From Pseudoxanthomonas sp. J35 (GTDB taxonomy: Bacteria; Pseudomonadota; Gammaproteobacteria; Xanthomonadales; Xanthomonadaceae), in assembly GCF_000513995.1 (NCBI RefSeq), contig NZ_AZVB01000013.1, forward strand, positions 1 through 64,000: DNA of 64,000 bases, given 5' to 3'. Made by a program: the position numbers and the translations under genes. Shown in pieces: positions 31,470-41,201 of this stretch. The notes beneath the pieces were generated by a model that was not told the origin of the DNA, searched no databases, and saw nothing but the letters and a program-made list of their open reading frames with translations. How positions within the stretch are numbered: the stretch's first letter is position 1; every line of letters starts with the position of its first letter.

Positions 31470-33191
31470 ATGGCGGCGCCGCGGATCGTCAGGCGCCCCG
31501 GCGTGGAATCGGGTGGCGTCTGGCCCGATGCCATTCCCCCGTTGCTGCGCCGGATCTACGCCGCGCGCGGCGCGCACAGCCCCGACCTGGCGCGGCCGCG
31601 CCTGTCCGGCCTGCTGCCGCCCGACGCGCTGCACGGCCTCGATGCGGCGACCGCGCTGCTCCACGAAGCCATCCGCGCCGACCGCCACATCCTGGTCGTC
31701 GGCGATTTCGATTGCGACGGCGCCACCGCCTGCGCCACCGGCGTGCGCGGCCTGCGCATGCTCGGCGCGCGCCGCGTCTCGCACGCGGTGCCCAACCGCA
31801 TGGTCCACGGCTACGGCCTGTCGCCGGCGCTGGTCGCCGAACTCGCGCCGCTGCAGCCGGACCTGCTGCTGACCGTCGACCACGGCATCGCCTGCCACGC
31901 CGGCATCGAGGCGGCGCGCGCACGCGGCTGGCAGGTCGTGGTCACCGACCACCACCTGCCCGGGCCGCGCCTGCCGGCGGCCGATGCCATCGTCAATCCG
32001 AACCTGCCCGGCGACGCGTTCCCGAGCAAGGCGCTGGCCGGCGTCGGCGTGGTCTTCTACCTGCTGCTGGCGCTGCGCCGGCGCATGCGCGAGGCCGGCG
32101 CGTTCGCCGCTGGCGAGCCGGACCTGACCACGCTGCTGGACCTGGTCGCGGTAGGCACGGTCGCCGACCTGGTGCCGCTGGACGCGAACAACCGCGCCCT
32201 GGTCGCCGCCGGCCTGCGCCGCCTGCGCATGGGCCAGGGCTGCGCGGGCCTGCGCGCGCTGGTCCAGGCCTGTGGTCGCGACGCCAGCCGCCTGACCGCC
32301 GCCGATATCGGCTTCGCCATCGGCCCGCGCCTCAACGCCGCAGGTCGTCTCGAGGACATGGCGCTGGGCATCGAATGCCTGCTCACCGACGAACCACAGC
32401 GGGCGATGGAACTTGCCGGCATCCTCGAGCAGATCAATGCCGAGCGTCGCGCCGTGCAGCAGGACATGACCGATGCGGCCGAAGCCGCGCTGTCGCGCGC
32501 GCGGCTGGAAGAGGGCGAGCCGCCGCTGGCGCCGTGCCTGTTCGATCCGGAGTGGCATCCGGGCGTGGTCGGCCTGGTGGCCTCGAAGATCAAGGAACGC
32601 CTGCACCGCCCGGTGCTGGCGTTCGCCCCGGCCGAGCCGGGCGCGACCACGCTGCGTGGCTCGGCGCGTTCGATTCCCGGCTTCCATATCCGCGATGCGC
32701 TGGCTGCGGTGGACAGCGCCCATCCCGGGCTGATCGAGCGCTTCGGTGGACATGCGATGGCCGCCGGGCTGACGTTGGCGCTGGACCGGCTGCCCGCGTT
32801 CGAGCAGGCGTGGCTGGCGCACGCGCGCGCGGTGCTCGACGATACGCTGTTGCAGGCCGAACTGCTCAGCGACGGCGAACTGCTGCCGCAGGAGTTCGAC
32901 CGCTTCCATGCCGAGGCCCTGCGCGATGGCGGGCCGTGGGGGCAGGGCTTCCCGGAGCCGCTGTTCGACGGCCACTTCGAGGTGCTGGACTGGCGCCGGG
33001 TAGGCGAGCGCCACCTGAGGCTGGGCCTGCGCCATCCGTCGCGACGCGAGCAGCTGGCGGCGATCCACTTCGGCGGCTGGCGCGGCACGCCGCCGGCGCC
33101 GCACCTGCACCTGGCCTACCGGCTCGCGCCCGACGACTACCGCGGCGGGCAGGCGATCCAGCTGCTGGTCGAGCACCTCGCGCCGGCCTGA
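31470..33191 (+). CDS. recJ: Single-stranded-DNA-specific 5'-3' exonuclease RecJ
   Basis: 573 residues, normal length. DHH-superfamily metal motifs are visible: GDFDCDGATA (78-87), LLTVDHGI, and the DHH box VTDHHLPG (Asp160-His161-His162); the DHHA1-like GGHAMAAGL follows. It acts in RecF-pathway recombination, mismatch and base-excision repair. It starts one base after rpfE and closes the carA-recJ block. Confidence 0.96.
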   Translation: MAAPRIVRRPGVESGGVWPDAIPPLLRRIYAARGAHSPDLARPRLSGLLPPDALHGLDAATALLHEAIRADRHILVVGDFDCDGATACATGVRGLRMLGARRVSHAVPNRMVHGYGLSPALVAELAPLQPDLLLTVDHGIACHAGIEAARARGWQVVVTDHHLPGPRLPAADAIVNPNLPGDAFPSKALAGVGVVFYLLLALRRRMREAGAFAAGEPDLTTLLDLVAVGTVADLVPLDANNRALVAAGLRRLRMGQGCAGLRALVQACGRDASRLTAADIGFAIGPRLNAAGRLEDMALGIECLLTDEPQRAMELAGILEQINAERRAVQQDMTDAAEAALSRARLEEGEPPLAPCLFDPEWHPGVVGLVASKIKERLHRPVLAFAPAEPGATTLRGSARSIPGFHIRDALAAVDSAHPGLIERFGGHAMAAGLTLALDRLPAFEQAWLAHARAVLDDTLLQAELLSDGELLPQEFDRFHAEALRDGGPWGQGFPEPLFDGHFEVLDWRRVGERHLRLGLRHPSRREQLAAIHFGGWRGTPPAPHLHLAYRLAPDDYRGGQAIQLLVEHLAPA

Positions 33192-33218
33192 CCGGGCGGG
33201 CGCACGCCTGCCGCGCGC

Positions 33219-35144
<1,926 letters not shown>

Positions 35145-35318
35145 GGTCTGGTGCTGGTCGGGAGGAAACGCGCCGGGCCGCAGCGTGCGGCGCAGGCAGG
35201 ACCAGCCGCCCGCGTCCTGCCGACGCGGGCGTGTTGCTGCACGAGGCAGCCTTGCCAGGTTCCCCCTGTCGCGGTGCCGGCTGGGCCGGTACCTTCGAAC
35301 TACAACCCGAACAGGCCG

Positions 35319-35324
35319 AGTATA
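35319..35324 (-). promoter_or_regulatory. Candidate -10 box upstream of the GGDEF gene
   Basis: The minus strand reads CCCGTATACTCGGCC; TATACT is the complement of 35319-35324, about 175 bp before the GGDEF start. No clear -35 is present. The remaining 247-bp gap holds nothing else I can identify. Confidence 0.3.
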
Positions 35325-35391
35325 CGGGCGCGGCCGGGCGTGGGGTCGAGGCCGCGACTTCGCTGTTGGTCGAGCCTGCCGTGGGCGCCGC

Positions 35392-36060
35392 TCACCGCGT
35401 CGCCGGATTGGAGCCGGGCAGCACGCATCCGGCGCGCTCCGCGCCCGGCTTCAAGCCGAACAGCGGCCGCAGCGGCGGCACCCGCCGGATCACCTCGTAG
35501 GCGCCGAAGCAGGCGGCGAAGGTGAGCAGGACCAGCAGCGGCCCTTCGACTGCCGGCGCCAGGCCGAGCGGCTGCAGGTTGTGTGCGGCGACCACGATCA
35601 CCGTCTGGTGGAGGATGTAGACCGGAAACACCGCCGGCACCAGGTAACGCAGCGCCCTGCTGTCGCCGGGTGCCCAGTGGCGGGCGAAGCCGAGCACCGC
35701 CACGATCGCGGCCCACTGGTCCAGGCCCCAGGCGATGCGCATCGCCAGGCGCAGTGCCTGCGGCGGATCGCTGTCGGCGTACGCGGCCATGTAGCCGGCC
35801 TGCGCGGCCCAGGTGGCCAGCCACAGCAGCAGCGCCGGCCAGCGCAGGCGCACGGCCGCGTCCCAGAAGCCGTCGCGGCGCGCGACCAGGAAGCCGAGCA
35901 GGAACACGCCGAAGTACTGGACATGGTTGTACCAGTCGTCCACCAGGGCATGGGTCGACCCGAAACGGCCGATGAGCAGCACGCGCGCCAGGCCCAGTGC
36001 GATGGCCGGCCACAGCAGCAGGCCCCAGCCGGACAGGCGACGTTCCAGCGCCAGCCCCTG
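35392..36060 (-). pseudogene. Acyltransferase_3-family membrane protein, 5'-truncated
   Basis: The frame reads from about 36060 to a stop at 35392 and gives roughly 220 residues of a polytopic membrane protein (VQYFGVFLLGFLVARRDGFW, AVFPVYILHQTVIVVAAHN). FPVYILHQT is a typical C-terminal motif of acyltransferase_3/MdoC-like O-acyltransferases, which are usually about 370-400 residues. The N-terminal half, including the catalytic His-containing first helices, is missing: upstream the frame runs into the oppositely oriented LytTR gene with no homology. The first available start is a GTG at about 35982. I infer that a deletion removed the front of this gene. Confidence 0.72.
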
Positions 36061-36927
36061 TCCTACCAGCGTTACCTTCCGTGGAAACCGTGGGTGGAAG
36101 CGGGGCTGTGGACCGCGCTGATCCTGGCCAACTTCCTCGGTAACAGCCTCACGACCCTGATCGACCTGCGCCGTCTGGGCGCCGGTTCGGCGGCCTGGGA
36201 GCCGGTGGTGTGGGAAGGCAGCAGCGCGCTGGTATGGCTACTGGTCCTGGTCCCGGCGGCGGCTTGGTTCACCGGCCGCTTTCCGTTCTACTGGCACCTG
36301 CTGTGGCAGCGGCTGGCGCTGTACCTGGCCGCCAGCGTGGTCCTGTGCCTGGTCCACGTGCTGGCCATGGTCGGCCTGCGCGTGCTGGCCTACCGGGCGA
36401 TGGGCAGCCAGTACGATTTCGGCTCCTGGCCTCGGGGCCTGCTCTACGAGTACCTGAAGGACGTGCGCGGCTTCGCCGGCATGGTGGTGCTGATGGAGGG
36501 CTACCGCTTCCTGATGCGGCGCTGGCAGGGCGAGGCCAGCCTGCCAGGTACCGGCGTGGAGGAGGACGGCCCGGCGCCCGGGCCGGCGCCGCGCCCGGAG
36601 CGCTTCCTGGTGCGCAAGCTGGGCCGCGAGTTCCTGGTGGCGATCGACGAGGTCGAATGGCTGCAGGCCTCGGGCAACTACGTGAACCTGCACGTGCGCG
36701 GCCGCGACTATCCGCTGCGCAGCACCCTGGCGCGGGTCGAGGAGCAACTGGATCCGCGCCGGTTCGCGCGGATCCACCGCAGCCACCTGGTCGCGCTGGG
36801 CCAGGTCGCCTCGATCGAGCCGCTGGACAGCGGCGACGCCCGCGTGCACCTGAAGGACGGCAGCGTGCTGCCGTGCAGCCGGCGCTACCGCCAGGCCCTG
36901 CGCTCGCGCTTCGACGCGCAGGGCTGA
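36058..36927 (+). CDS. LytTR-family membrane regulator lacking a normal start codon
   Basis: About 289 residues. The N-terminal half has four hydrophobic segments (from YLPWKPWVEAGLW onward) and the C-terminal 100 residues form a LytTR DNA-binding domain (FLVAIDEVEWLQASGNYVNL, RIHRSHLVALGQV). Related Xanthomonad regulators begin only a few residues before an RYxPW motif; here that motif sits at 36070, and no in-frame ATG, GTG or TTG lies nearby upstream. CTG at 36058 or GTG at 36094 are poor candidates without ribosome sites. It is back-to-back with the truncated acyltransferase, so the shared promoter and both 5' ends appear lost. Whether it is still expressed is unclear. Confidence 0.75.
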   Translation: MSYQRYLPWKPWVEAGLWTALILANFLGNSLTTLIDLRRLGAGSAAWEPVVWEGSSALVWLLVLVPAAAWFTGRFPFYWHLLWQRLALYLAASVVLCLVHVLAMVGLRVLAYRAMGSQYDFGSWPRGLLYEYLKDVRGFAGMVVLMEGYRFLMRRWQGEASLPGTGVEEDGPAPGPAPRPERFLVRKLGREFLVAIDEVEWLQASGNYVNLHVRGRDYPLRSTLARVEEQLDPRRFARIHRSHLVALGQVASIEPLDSGDARVHLKDGSVLPCSRRYRQALRSRFDAQG

Positions 36928-36937
36928 GTGCGGCCGC

Positions 36938-37378
36938 CTACGGCAGCTCGGGCCGCAGGCGCACGCCCAGCCGGTTCCAGGCGATGATCAGCGCCACGGC
37001 CATGGTCAGCGTGGCGATGCCGGCCTCGTCGAAATGCGCCTGCAGGGCTTCGTAGCCCGCATCGTCCGGCGCGCCGGAGGGCAGGGTGGCCAGCGCCTCG
37101 GCCCAGTCCAGGGCGGCGCGCTCGCGCGCGTCGAAGAAGCGGCTGTCGCGCCAGCCGGCCAGGGTGTCGAGCTTGCGCGGATCGACGCCGGCCTTGCGCA
37201 GCACGGTGCCGTGCATGTCCATGCAGTAGGCGCAGCCGTTGACCTGCGACACGCGCAGGAAGACCAGCTCGACCAGGGCGGGTTCGAGGGCGCCCGCGTG
37301 CACGGCATTGCTGGCGGCGTACAGCGCCTTGAAAGCGGCAGGGACGAGTTTCGGGTATTCGACGCGATGGAAGTTCAT
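36938..37378 (-). CDS. Carboxymuconolactone decarboxylase/AhpD-like protein
   Basis: 146 residues. The CxxC-x3-H redox motif is Cys49-Cys52-His56 in NGCAYCMDMH, as in AhpD-type alkylhydroperoxidases. It starts 33 bp downstream of the ECF41 sigma gene, with a match to the ECF41 promoter (37422-37448) directly in front. ECF41 sigma factors are known to be linked to carboxymuconolactone decarboxylase, oxidoreductase or epimerase genes. It is therefore the likely sigma target, probably in peroxide or aldehyde defence (inference). Confidence 0.9.
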   Translation of the reverse strand: MNFHRVEYPKLVPAAFKALYAASNAVHAGALEPALVELVFLRVSQVNGCAYCMDMHGTVLRKAGVDPRKLDTLAGWRDSRFFDARERAALDWAEALATLPSGAPDDAGYEALQAHFDEAGIATLTMAVALIIAWNRLGVRLRPELP

Positions 37379-37411
37379 GCGCTTGGGCTCCGGCGGCCAC
37401 CATGGCCGCCT

Positions 37412-38329
37412 TCACCCCCAGGACGTCCCGGGCGCTGCGCCTGTGACAGCGAGCTTGTCCGGGTTGGCGACGGTGTACAGCGCGGTGATCCGCCCGCCCT
37501 CGATGGTGGCTACGGTGACCCCCACCAGCTGCCCGTCGCGGTAGCGCAGGATGGCCGGTTCGCCGTTGGCCCGGCCCAGCTGCCAGCGCACCGTGGGGTC
37601 GTGCCGGCGCGCCACCGCCCAGTACAGCCGGGCGATACGCTCGGCGCCGTGCAGCGGCCGGATCGCCGCCAGCGCCTTGCCGCCGCCGTCGGAGACCAGC
37701 CGCGCGTCGGCATGGAGCAGCGCCCGCAGCGCCTCGCGGTCGCCCTCGCGCGCGGCATGCATGAACTTCTCGAGCAGGCGCCGGTGCTGGCGCGGATCGA
37801 CGCCGAAGTGTGGCCGCGCCTCGGCGACCCGGACGCGCGCCCGGTGCACGATCTGCCGGCACGCGGCCTCGCTGCGTTCCAGCAAGGCGGCGATCGCGGC
37901 GTAGTCGTGCTCGAACACTTCGCGCAGCAGGAACGCCGCGCGCTCCTCCGGACCCAGCCGCTCCAGCACGGCCAGGAAGGCGAGCGGGACCTCCTCGGCC
38001 CGTTCCAGCGCCCGTGCCAGGCCGGGGGCGTCGTCGGCGGCCTCGTTCGCGGCGGGGGTGTCTGGGTCGATCGATGCCGGTTCCGGCAGCCAGGGTCCCG
38101 GATAGGCCTCGCGCCGGCGCCGGGCGGCGCGCAGGCGGTCGATCCCCAGGCGGGTGGTGGTGGTCACCAGCCAGGCTTCCGGATCGGCGATCGCGGCGCG
38201 GTCGGCCTGGTGCCAGCGCAGCCAGGCGTCCTGGACCAGGTCCTCGGCGTCGGCCCGGATCCCGAGCAGGCGGTAGGCGAGGGCCAGCAGGCGCGGCCGA
38301 TGTCGATGGAAAGGATCAACAGGTTCCAT
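37412..38329 (-). CDS. ECF41-type (SigJ-like) RNA polymerase sigma factor
   Basis: 305 residues from an ATG at 38329. Sigma region 2 (LLALAYRLLGIRADAEDLVQ) and region 4 (LGPEERAAFLLREVFEHDY) are followed by a SnoaL-like extension of about 110 residues. The linker motif GPWLPEP (78-84) and the C-terminal DGGGK (about 213-217) are ECF41 hallmarks; the extension replaces an anti-sigma factor by acting in cis. A TGTCACA-N16-CGTC promoter lies immediately upstream (38339-38365), so it should activate itself. The -10 ends about 10 bases before the ATG, suggesting a nearly leaderless message. Frames extend further upstream without support. Confidence 0.92.
   Translation of the reverse strand: MEPVDPFHRHRPRLLALAYRLLGIRADAEDLVQDAWLRWHQADRAAIADPEAWLVTTTTRLGIDRLRAARRRREAYPGPWLPEPASIDPDTPAANEAADDAPGLARALERAEEVPLAFLAVLERLGPEERAAFLLREVFEHDYAAIAALLERSEAACRQIVHRARVRVAEARPHFGVDPRQHRRLLEKFMHAAREGDREALRALLHADARLVSDGGGKALAAIRPLHGAERIARLYWAVARRHDPTVRWQLGRANGEPAILRYRDGQLVGVTVATIEGGRITALYTVANPDKLAVTGAAPGTSWG
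37422..37448 (-). promoter_or_regulatory. ECF41 promoter of the AhpD-like gene
   Basis: On the minus strand TGTCACA (complement of 37442-37448), exactly 16 bp, then CGTC (complement of 37422-37425). This matches the ECF41 -35/-10 consensus and lies 44 bp before the AhpD-like start, overlapping the last codons of the sigma gene. Confidence 0.85.
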
Positions 38330-38338
38330 GGATCCCAG

Positions 38339-38365
38339 GACGGAACAGCGTGTGCCGGTGTGACA
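38339..38365 (-). promoter_or_regulatory. ECF41 promoter of the sigma gene (autoregulatory)
   Basis: TGTCACA (complement of 38359-38365), 16 bp, CGTC (complement of 38339-38342), ending 9 bp before the sigma ATG. It has the same elements and spacing as the promoter at 37422-37448. Confidence 0.85.
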
Positions 38366-38398
38366 GCCGCCGGCCGGGGACCCACTTTGACCTAAAAT

Positions 38399-38415
38399 GG
38401 GCGGGTTTTCCGCCC
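38399..38415 (+). repeat. Small hairpin in the class I fumarase leader
   Basis: GGGCGG and CCGCCC arms around GTTTT, 15 bp before the GTG start. It may affect translation or mRNA stability; no T-tract follows. Confidence 0.4.
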
Positions 38416-38429
38416 GCCAAGAGCCAGCC

Positions 38430-39980
38430 GTGACCGCTTCCCCCGCTTCCGTGTCCTCCACCCCGGTTTCGATCAGGCAGGAAGACCTGATCCAGTCCGT
38501 CGCCGACGCGCTGCAGTACATCAGCTACTACCACCCGGTCGACTACATCCGGAACCTCGCCGCCGCGTACGAGCGCGAGGAATCGCCCGCGGCCAAGGAC
38601 GCGATGGCGCAGATCCTGATCAACTCGCGCATGTGCGCCGAGGGCCACCGCCCGATCTGCCAGGACACCGGCATCGTCACCGTGTTCCTCGAGATCGGCA
38701 TGCACGTGCGTTGGGACGACGCGACCATGGGCGTGGAGGACATGGTCAACGAGGGCGTGCGCCGCGCCTACAACCACCCGGACAACAAGCTGCGCGCCTC
38801 GGTGCTGGCCGACCCGGCCGGCAGGCGCCTGAACACCCGCGACAACACCCCGGCCGTGGTCAACGTCAAGATCGTCCCCGGCAACCGGGTCGACGTGATC
38901 GTCGCGGCCAAGGGCGGCGGCTCGGAGGCCAAGAGCAAGTTCGCCATGCTCAACCCGTCCGATTCGATCGTGGACTGGGTGATGAAGACCGTGCCGACCA
39001 TGGGCGCCGGCTGGTGCCCGCCGGGCATGCTCGGCATCGGCATCGGCGGCACCGCCGAGAAGGCGATGCTGCTGGCCAAGGAAGCGCTGATGGAGCCGAT
39101 CGACATCCAGGACCTCATCGCCCGCGGCCCGTCCAACCGGGTCGAGGAGCTGCGCCTGGAGCTGTACGAGAAGGTCAACGCGCTGGGCATCGGTGCCCAG
39201 GGCCTGGGCGGCCTGACCACGGTGCTGGACATCAAGATCAAGGATTACCCGACCCACGCGGCCAACCTGCCGGTGGCGATGATCCCCAACTGCGCCGCCA
39301 CCCGCCATGCGCACTTCACCCTGGACGGCAGCGGCCCGGTCGCCCTCGACCCGCCGTCGCTGGAGGACTGGCCGAAGCTGACCTACAACCCGACCAACGC
39401 CCGCCGCGTCGACCTCGACACCATCACCCGCGAGGAAGTGGCCAGGTTCAAGCCGGGCGAGGTGCTGCTGCTCAACGGCAAGCTGCTGACCGGCCGCGAC
39501 GCCGCGCACAAGCGCATGGTCGACATGCTCAACCGCGGCGAGGAGCTGCCGGTGGACTTCACCAACCGCTTCATCTACTACGTCGGCCCGGTCGATCCGG
39601 TGCGCGAGGAGGTCGTCGGCCCGGCCGGCCCGACCACCGCCACCCGCATGGACAAGTTCACCCGGCAGATGCTGGAGCAGACCGGCCTGCTGGGCATGGT
39701 CGGCAAGGCCGAGCGCGGCGAGGCGGCGATCGAGGCCATCCGCGACAACAAGGCCGTGTACCTGATGGCCGTGGGTGGCTCGGCCTACCTGGTGTCCAAG
39801 GCGATCAAGGCCTCGCGCGTGGTCGCGTTCGAGGACCTGGGCATGGAGGCGATCTACGAGTTCGAGGTCAAGGACATGCCGGTGACCGTCGCCGTGGATT
39901 CCACCGGTGAATCGGTGCACAGGACCGGTCCGCGCCAGTGGCAGGCGAAGATCGGCAAGATCCCGGTGATCGTGGCCTGA
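38430..39980 (+). CDS. Fumarate hydratase class I (iron-sulfur)
   Basis: 516 residues from a GTG at 38430; an ATG at 38397 would lie inside the leader hairpin region. Three cysteines that should hold the [4Fe-4S] cluster are Cys77 in GHRPICQDTG, Cys196 in GAGWCPPGM and Cys288 in PNCAATRHAHF, with the 119/92-residue spacing expected of class I fumarases. GGTAEKAM and AVGGSAYLVSKAIK are further signatures. It interconverts fumarate and malate and is oxygen-sensitive, complementing the stable FumC encoded at 12367. It is divergent from the ECF41 sigma gene. Confidence 0.95.
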   Translation: MTASPASVSSTPVSIRQEDLIQSVADALQYISYYHPVDYIRNLAAAYEREESPAAKDAMAQILINSRMCAEGHRPICQDTGIVTVFLEIGMHVRWDDATMGVEDMVNEGVRRAYNHPDNKLRASVLADPAGRRLNTRDNTPAVVNVKIVPGNRVDVIVAAKGGGSEAKSKFAMLNPSDSIVDWVMKTVPTMGAGWCPPGMLGIGIGGTAEKAMLLAKEALMEPIDIQDLIARGPSNRVEELRLELYEKVNALGIGAQGLGGLTTVLDIKIKDYPTHAANLPVAMIPNCAATRHAHFTLDGSGPVALDPPSLEDWPKLTYNPTNARRVDLDTITREEVARFKPGEVLLLNGKLLTGRDAAHKRMVDMLNRGEELPVDFTNRFIYYVGPVDPVREEVVGPAGPTTATRMDKFTRQMLEQTGLLGMVGKAERGEAAIEAIRDNKAVYLMAVGGSAYLVSKAIKASRVVAFEDLGMEAIYEFEVKDMPVTVAVDSTGESVHRTGPRQWQAKIGKIPVIVA

Positions 39981-40006
39981 GGCCACGCGACATCGGACTG
40001 GACAGG

Positions 40007-40038
40007 CGGGCCGGCAGCGATGCCGGCCCGTTCTTCTT
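40007..40038 (+). terminator. Intrinsic terminator after the class I fumarase
   Basis: CGGGCCGGC and GCCGGCCCG arms (40007-40015 and 40022-40030) with a 6-nt loop, followed by TTCTTCTT. Confidence 0.85.
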
Positions 40039-40087
40039 GCGCCCGGGCAGGGCCATAATCGCCGCTTCCCCCCGCAGGAGCTGCGCG

Positions 40088-40726
40088 ATGCCCGTCGTCC
40101 TCTACGGTTCCCCAAGCACCGCCTCGCTGGTGGTGCATTGGCTGCTGATCGAACTGGGCATCGAACACGAGCTGCGCCAGCTGGATTTCGACCGGCGCGA
40201 GCAGAAGTCGCCCGAGTACCTGGCGCTCAACCCCGCCGGCCGCGTGCCGACGCTGGTGATCGACGGCCAGGTGCTCACCGAGTCCGCGGCGATCGCCATG
40301 CACCTGGCCGACCTGTACCCGCAGGCCGGTCTGGCGCCGGCGCCGGGCACGCCGGCGCGCGGCGACTACTACCGCTGGATGTGCTTCTGCGTGTACACGC
40401 TGATGCCGCACTACCGCGCCTGGTTCTATCCGGCGGAGCCGGCCGGAGCGGAGTACCAGGAAGCGGCAAAGGCGCCGGCGCGCGCGGCGCTGGAGGTGGC
40501 GTGGCAGCAGGTGGCCGGCCACCTCGAACGCCAGGGCGGCCCGTACATGCTCGGCGCACAGCGCACCGCGGTGGATTTCGTCATGACCATGCTGATGCGC
40601 TGGTCGCGCAACATGCCCAAACCGACCGACAGCTGGCCGGTGCTGCGCGAGTACGCGACGCGGATGAAGTCGCTGCCCAGCTTCGCCGAGGTCTACCGGC
40701 GCGAGGGCATCAGCGACTGGACCTGA
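40088..40726 (+). CDS. Glutathione S-transferase
   Basis: 212 residues from an ATG with AGGAG seven bases upstream. The thioredoxin-like N-terminal domain (VVLYGSPSTASLVVHWLLIE, NPAGRVPTLVIDG, TESAAIAMHLAD) supplies the glutathione site; the C-terminal half is helical (VDFVMTMLMRW). The Ser/Thr after YGSPST is the probable catalytic hydroxyl. The substrate is unknown. Confidence 0.92.
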   Translation: MPVVLYGSPSTASLVVHWLLIELGIEHELRQLDFDRREQKSPEYLALNPAGRVPTLVIDGQVLTESAAIAMHLADLYPQAGLAPAPGTPARGDYYRWMCFCVYTLMPHYRAWFYPAEPAGAEYQEAAKAPARAALEVAWQQVAGHLERQGGPYMLGAQRTAVDFVMTMLMRWSRNMPKPTDSWPVLREYATRMKSLPSFAEVYRREGISDWT

Positions 40727-40839
40727 GCCGGACGCCGCTCGACGCCAGTGGTCATCGTGGCGGCGCCACGCTCCGGAGGAGTCGCCGGGGCCGCGGCGCC
40801 CAGGCGGACGCCGCCTCCGCAGCACGCGCTGTCCTGCCC

Positions 40840-41199
40840 TCAGTCCAGCAGTTCCAGCACCTTCTCCGGCGGCCGGCACAGGCGGGTGCCGCGCGCGGTG
40901 ATGACCACCGGCCGGTTGATCAGGATCGGGTGGGCGAGCATCGCGTCCAGCAGGGTCGCGTCGTCGGCGCCGCCCAGGCCGAGCTCGGCGAACACCGCTT
41001 CCTTGTCGCGGACCAGGCCGCGCAGGCCGACGCCGCTGGCGGTGGCGACCTCCAGCAATGTCGCGCGGTCCGGCGGATTCGCAAGGTAGTCGACCACCTC
41101 CGGCTCGATGCCGCGTTCGCGCAGCAGCTGCAGCGCGCCGCGCGAGTTGCCGCAGCGCGGGTTGTGCCAGATCGTCACCTTGCCCTTGTCGGCGGCCAT
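40840..41199 (-). CDS. ArsC-family (Spx/ArsC-like) reductase
   Basis: 119 residues from an ATG at 41199, 2 bp after the phospholipase stop. The catalytic cysteine is Cys16 in WHNPRCGNSRGALQLL. LVRDKE and HPILINRPVVI match glutaredoxin-type arsenate reductases, whose arginines fix arsenate. Many such proteins are YfgD-like and not linked to arsenic; no ars genes are nearby, so arsenate as substrate is uncertain. Confidence 0.88.
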   Translation of the reverse strand: MAADKGKVTIWHNPRCGNSRGALQLLRERGIEPEVVDYLANPPDRATLLEVATASGVGLRGLVRDKEAVFAELGLGGADDATLLDAMLAHPILINRPVVITARGTRLCRPPEKVLELLD

Positions 41200-41201
41200 C
41201 C

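Noticed and set aside
37379-37411. A separate regulatory gap isolating the AhpD-like gene from the sigma gene
   Set aside because: The gap is only 33 bp; the promoter for the AhpD-like gene actually lies inside the end of the sigma gene.
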